Origin: Austwickia sp.
Lineage (GTDB): Bacteria > Actinomycetota > Actinomycetes > Actinomycetales > Dermatophilaceae
Assembly: GCA_016711265.1 (NCBI GenBank)
Contig: JADJTI010000006.1
Coordinates: forward strand, 961,455-1,025,454
DNA: 64,000 nt
Reading direction: 5' to 3'
Below are positions 61,773 through 64,000 of the stretch, piece after piece. Each line of letters begins with the position of its first letter. Position 1 is the first letter of the stretch. Below the pieces are notes generated by a model, which saw only the letters and a program-made list of their open reading frames with translations, was not told where the DNA came from and searched no databases. The translations under genes were made by a program, and so were the position numbers.

Positions 61773-62939
61773 ATGACACGAACCCAGACTTCCCAGCCGT
61801 CCTCGCAGCGGCCGCGCCTCGACCAGCACCTCGATACCGTGCTGCGCGACCTCGACCCGGGCGGCCAGCTCGACGACGCCGCTCGGATCCGGGCCGACGC
61901 CGCCCTCGAACGCATCCTGGCGACCCCACCCATGCCTCCGACAACCCGTTCGGTCCGCCGGGGACGGCGCGCGCTCTGGCTGATCCCAGCCGCCGGGGTG
62001 AGCGCCCTGGCCGCGGTCGTCGTGATCCCTGCGATGACGGGCAGCGATGCGCCGGCGTACGCCAGCTGGTCGAAGATCCCGTCGCCGGTGCCCGCGGCCG
62101 ACCTGGAGGCCGCGACCACCGCCTGCCAGGAGGCGCTGCGTGAGGACGAGCGCCGCGCCGTCGACATCCCCGCCGAGCACCGACCCGACGTCCGTGCCGA
62201 CACCGCCAAGGTCGTGCTGTCGGAGCGGCGCGGGACGTACGTCTTCGTGGCGCTCGCCACCGACTCCGGCGCCGAACTGTCCTGCCTGCGCGACGCCGAG
62301 GGGTCGATGGGCGCCAGTGGAAGCAGCCCCAGCGTGGGCGGACCCAAGCCCGCCACGCTGGCCCCGGACCAGGTCGAAGCCTCCGGACCGGGGTACTCCG
62401 GTGGGCCCGAGGGCGCGTTCGCACTGCTCCAGGGGCGGGTGGGTGGCAACGTCGGCGCGATCACGGTGCACGCCAAGGGTCCCGACGGCGACCTCGCCGT
62501 CGAGGCGACCGTGGCCGGTGGGCGGTTCGCGGCCTGGTGGCCCGTCCGCTCCGACGCCGTGGCCGACCCCACCCGCACCAACCGGTCCGCGCTGGCGTTC
62601 ACTCTCGACGTACGCCTGCGCGACGGATCGATACGCCGCAACGCACCGGTCAGCGGTGTGCCGCCGGTACCAGCGGCGCCCGGACCGCGAGAGGTCGGCC
62701 AGATCACCCGGGGCGGTGGTGCGGGACCGGACGGGGAGTCCGCCTTCGTCGGGGCACGGTCGGCGCCGAGGTCACCGCGGTGGTCGTGCATATCGACGGC
62801 CATGCCCTTCCGGCGACGCTTGAGCCGCAGGGGCTTCACCGTGCAGTTCCCGTCGTCGTCCGGCCCCGCTTCGGAGCCCACGTTCGACCTGACGCTGCGG
62901 GACGGGACCGTCCTGCGCGGGGTGAAGGCCATCAGCTGA
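61773..62939 (+). CDS. Single-pass membrane protein beside the sigma factor, with internal frame slip
   Basis: The 388-residue protein has a soluble N-terminal part, one transmembrane helix (about 69-89) and an extracytoplasmic part, resembling the proteins encoded after ECF sigma factors in actinobacteria (CU044_5270-like). A duplicated beta motif, VGAITVHAKGPDGDLAVEATV, seems to recur later, but the second copy (VGAEVTAVVVHIDGHALPATLEP) lies in another frame between about 62750 and 62830. The annotated frame is abnormal there (SAPRSPRWSC ... RRRLSRR), so two compensating indels are likely. Confidence 0.6.
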   Translation: MTRTQTSQPSSQRPRLDQHLDTVLRDLDPGGQLDDAARIRADAALERILATPPMPPTTRSVRRGRRALWLIPAAGVSALAAVVVIPAMTGSDAPAYASWSKIPSPVPAADLEAATTACQEALREDERRAVDIPAEHRPDVRADTAKVVLSERRGTYVFVALATDSGAELSCLRDAEGSMGASGSSPSVGGPKPATLAPDQVEASGPGYSGGPEGAFALLQGRVGGNVGAITVHAKGPDGDLAVEATVAGGRFAAWWPVRSDAVADPTRTNRSALAFTLDVRLRDGSIRRNAPVSGVPPVPAAPGPREVGQITRGGGAGPDGESAFVGARSAPRSPRWSCISTAMPFRRRLSRRGFTVQFPSSSGPASEPTFDLTLRDGTVLRGVKAIS

Positions 62940-62983
62940 CGAAGCCGCTCGGTAAGACCGGCAAGACTCCGGGGGGACGCGAA

Positions 62984-63012
62984 GGGGCCGGTGTACGTCG
63001 TACGCCGGCCCC
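62984..63012 (+). terminator. Hairpin terminator after the sigma-factor operon
   Basis: GGGGCCGGTGTAC (62984-62996) pairs with GTACGCCGGCCCC (63000-63012), giving a 13-base-pair stem with one wobble and a three-base loop, 45 bases after the operon's last stop. Confidence 0.75.
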
Positions 63013-63084
63013 CAGCTCCACGCACCGAAGTGTCAGCCACCCCGCCCGGCGCGGTTGTCAGCGGCAGCCCATGAGCGGCGGCAG

Positions 63085-63383
63085 CGTGGTGGCGTCCAGG
63101 ACGACGGTGTTCATCGGGGTGCGCGGATCCCCGGACGGCAAGGACCGGGGCATCCGGCCGCCCCTCTCACCCTCGCCGCGATCCGAGAGGCGGTCGAGCG
63201 CGACATACCGGTGGCCGGGCTCTGCACAGGGGCATTCGCTCTCGGAGCGGCAGGCGCCTTGGACGGCGTACCGTGCACCACCCACTGGCGGTGGTGTGCC
63301 TCGCTGGCCCAGACGTACCCGCGCGCCGTAGTCCAGCCGAACGTCCTGAGTTGGGTCACCTGCACGGTCGCGGTTGAGGTGGA
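63085..63383 (+). pseudogene. Fragment of a GlxA/DJ-1-type AraC-family regulator
   Basis: In the frame through 63169 the DNA reads LTLAAIREAVERDIPVAGLCTGAFALGAAGALDG then TTHWRWCASLAQTYPRAVVQPNVL. This is the PfpI/DJ-1-like domain of GlxA-family AraC regulators, including the nucleophile-elbow-like CTGAF. The N-terminal part is missing or in another frame (TVFIGVRGSPDG just upstream), and there is no AraC HTH: the similarity fades near 63350, where transposon sequence begins. Confidence 0.6.
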
Positions 63384-63457
63384 AGACTGTGACCTGGGAT
63401 GTTGTTTTCGGTTAGTGCGTTTTCGAGGCACTAATTCCGGGTCGGTAGGTACGCCGT

Positions 63458-64000
63458 GTGGCATGGGTCCGGCGTGTGCGCATCGTTACCGCGTCGGGGC
63501 GACCGCGGTGCAGATCGCGGAGTCGACGAGGGGCCGGCGCCGGATCGTGCGGCATGTGGGATCGGCCCGGACTGACGCCGAGCTGGGTATCCTGCTCGAG
63601 CAAGCGCAGCAGCTCCTGGACGAGGACCAACAAGGGATCCTTGACCTGAGGCTCACCCCGGGAATCCGGCAGACATCGCTGCTGGCGGTCCCGGCCGAGC
63701 TGACGCTGTTCGCGACGACGTCCGGCCCACCCGCGCGGCAGATCGTCCACCGCGCGAGGGTGCTCAAGGCGACCTCGCAGGTGTTGTACTACGCCCTCGC
63801 GCAGGTCTATGCCTCGCTGGGGTTCGATGTTCTCGACGACCCGGTCTTCCGGGACCTGGTCATCGCGCGGCTAGTCGAGCCCACCAGCCTGCTGGACGTG
63901 GATCGTGTCCTGGCAGGGGTGGGCCGCAAGGCGCCGAGCCCGTCCACCCGCAAACGGACCCTGAGCAGGGGCGTATACGGGCGACTACCGCGCCAAGATC
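63458..64000 (+). mobile_element. IS1634-like transposase, frameshifted and cut by the window edge
   Basis: The frame starting at 63458 reads MAWVRRVRIVTASG; the next frame continues GATAVQIAESTRGRRRIVRHVGSARTDAELGILLEQA and, later, VFRDLVIARLVEPTSLLDVDRVLA and STRKRTL, the N-terminal part of an IS1634/IS4-type transposase. One G appears missing in the G-run near 63497. A second slip near 63970 is needed to continue into TGDYRAKI. The element therefore appears inactive unless these are sequencing errors. A palindrome TTAGTGC ... GCACTAA (63413-63435) lies just upstream. Confidence 0.7.

Overview
The window is high-GC DNA with dense, ATGA/GTGA-coupled operons and frequent GTG starts. It comes from an actinobacterial chromosome. 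The gene order ppa / dacB / DUF2342 / tilS / hpt / ftsH / folE-folP-folB-folK / DUF3180 ... lsr2 ... clpC ... mutY ... disA ... radA follows the order known from Mycobacterium tuberculosis and other Actinomycetota. The genus cannot be fixed from the sequence; nothing seen contradicts Micrococcales or Propionibacteriales.

Region by region. 1-9503: conserved core with pyrophosphatase (partial), cell-wall PBP4, tRNA lysidine synthase, purine salvage, FtsH and the folate operon, including a FolB-FolK fusion. 9562-11702: a stand-alone NuoD paralogue coupled to an NDUFAF7/MidA-type methyltransferase. 11885-13409: a small membrane protein, Lsr2 and an FhuF-like Fe-S protein. 13402-19595: a DNA-repair block (split LigD, Ku, Nei) plus TrpB2 and a metallo-hydrolase. 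19904-29764: a defence island, in order an HTH/pseudo-methyltransferase/TRD fusion, HsdM, a broken HsdS, HsdR and DarT-DarG. It sits with the repair block between lsr2 and clpC, which are neighbours in mycobacteria. 29948-33867: ClpC, NadE and a thioesterase. 33944-37400: a PadR-controlled ABC transporter operon flanked by two copies of a palindromic repeat. 37465-38715: an ArgA-type acetyltransferase and a Phd-VapC toxin-antitoxin pair.

38808-56854 is the most interesting part. It is a catabolic block with a three-subunit xanthine-dehydrogenase-family enzyme, a UraA-type permease, a barbiturase/cyanurate-hydrolase-family ring-opening amidohydrolase, carbamate kinase, a family III CoA-transferase, a nitrilase-superfamily amidase, a PucR regulator, DUF2877 + FdrA + DUF1116 (the AllH/AllF/AllG transcarbamylase set of E. 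coli), XdhC and a MobA-like nucleotidyltransferase. Read together they suggest a route uracil -> barbiturate -> 3-oxo-3-ureidopropanoate -> malonamate + carbamoyl phosphate (-> ATP) -> malonate -> malonyl-CoA. The phosphorolytic, ATP-yielding step on a pyrimidine-derived ureide is an inference and may be undescribed.

56865-62939 returns to core genes: mutY-disA overlapping, radA, and an ECF sigma factor with a membrane partner gene. The right end holds a remnant of a GlxA/AraC-type regulator and a frameshifted IS1634-like transposase that runs off the window. No tRNA, rRNA or CRISPR array was recognised. Several frame disruptions (hsdS, the sigma-partner gene, the transposase) may be genuine decay or sequencing indels; the sequence alone cannot separate these.
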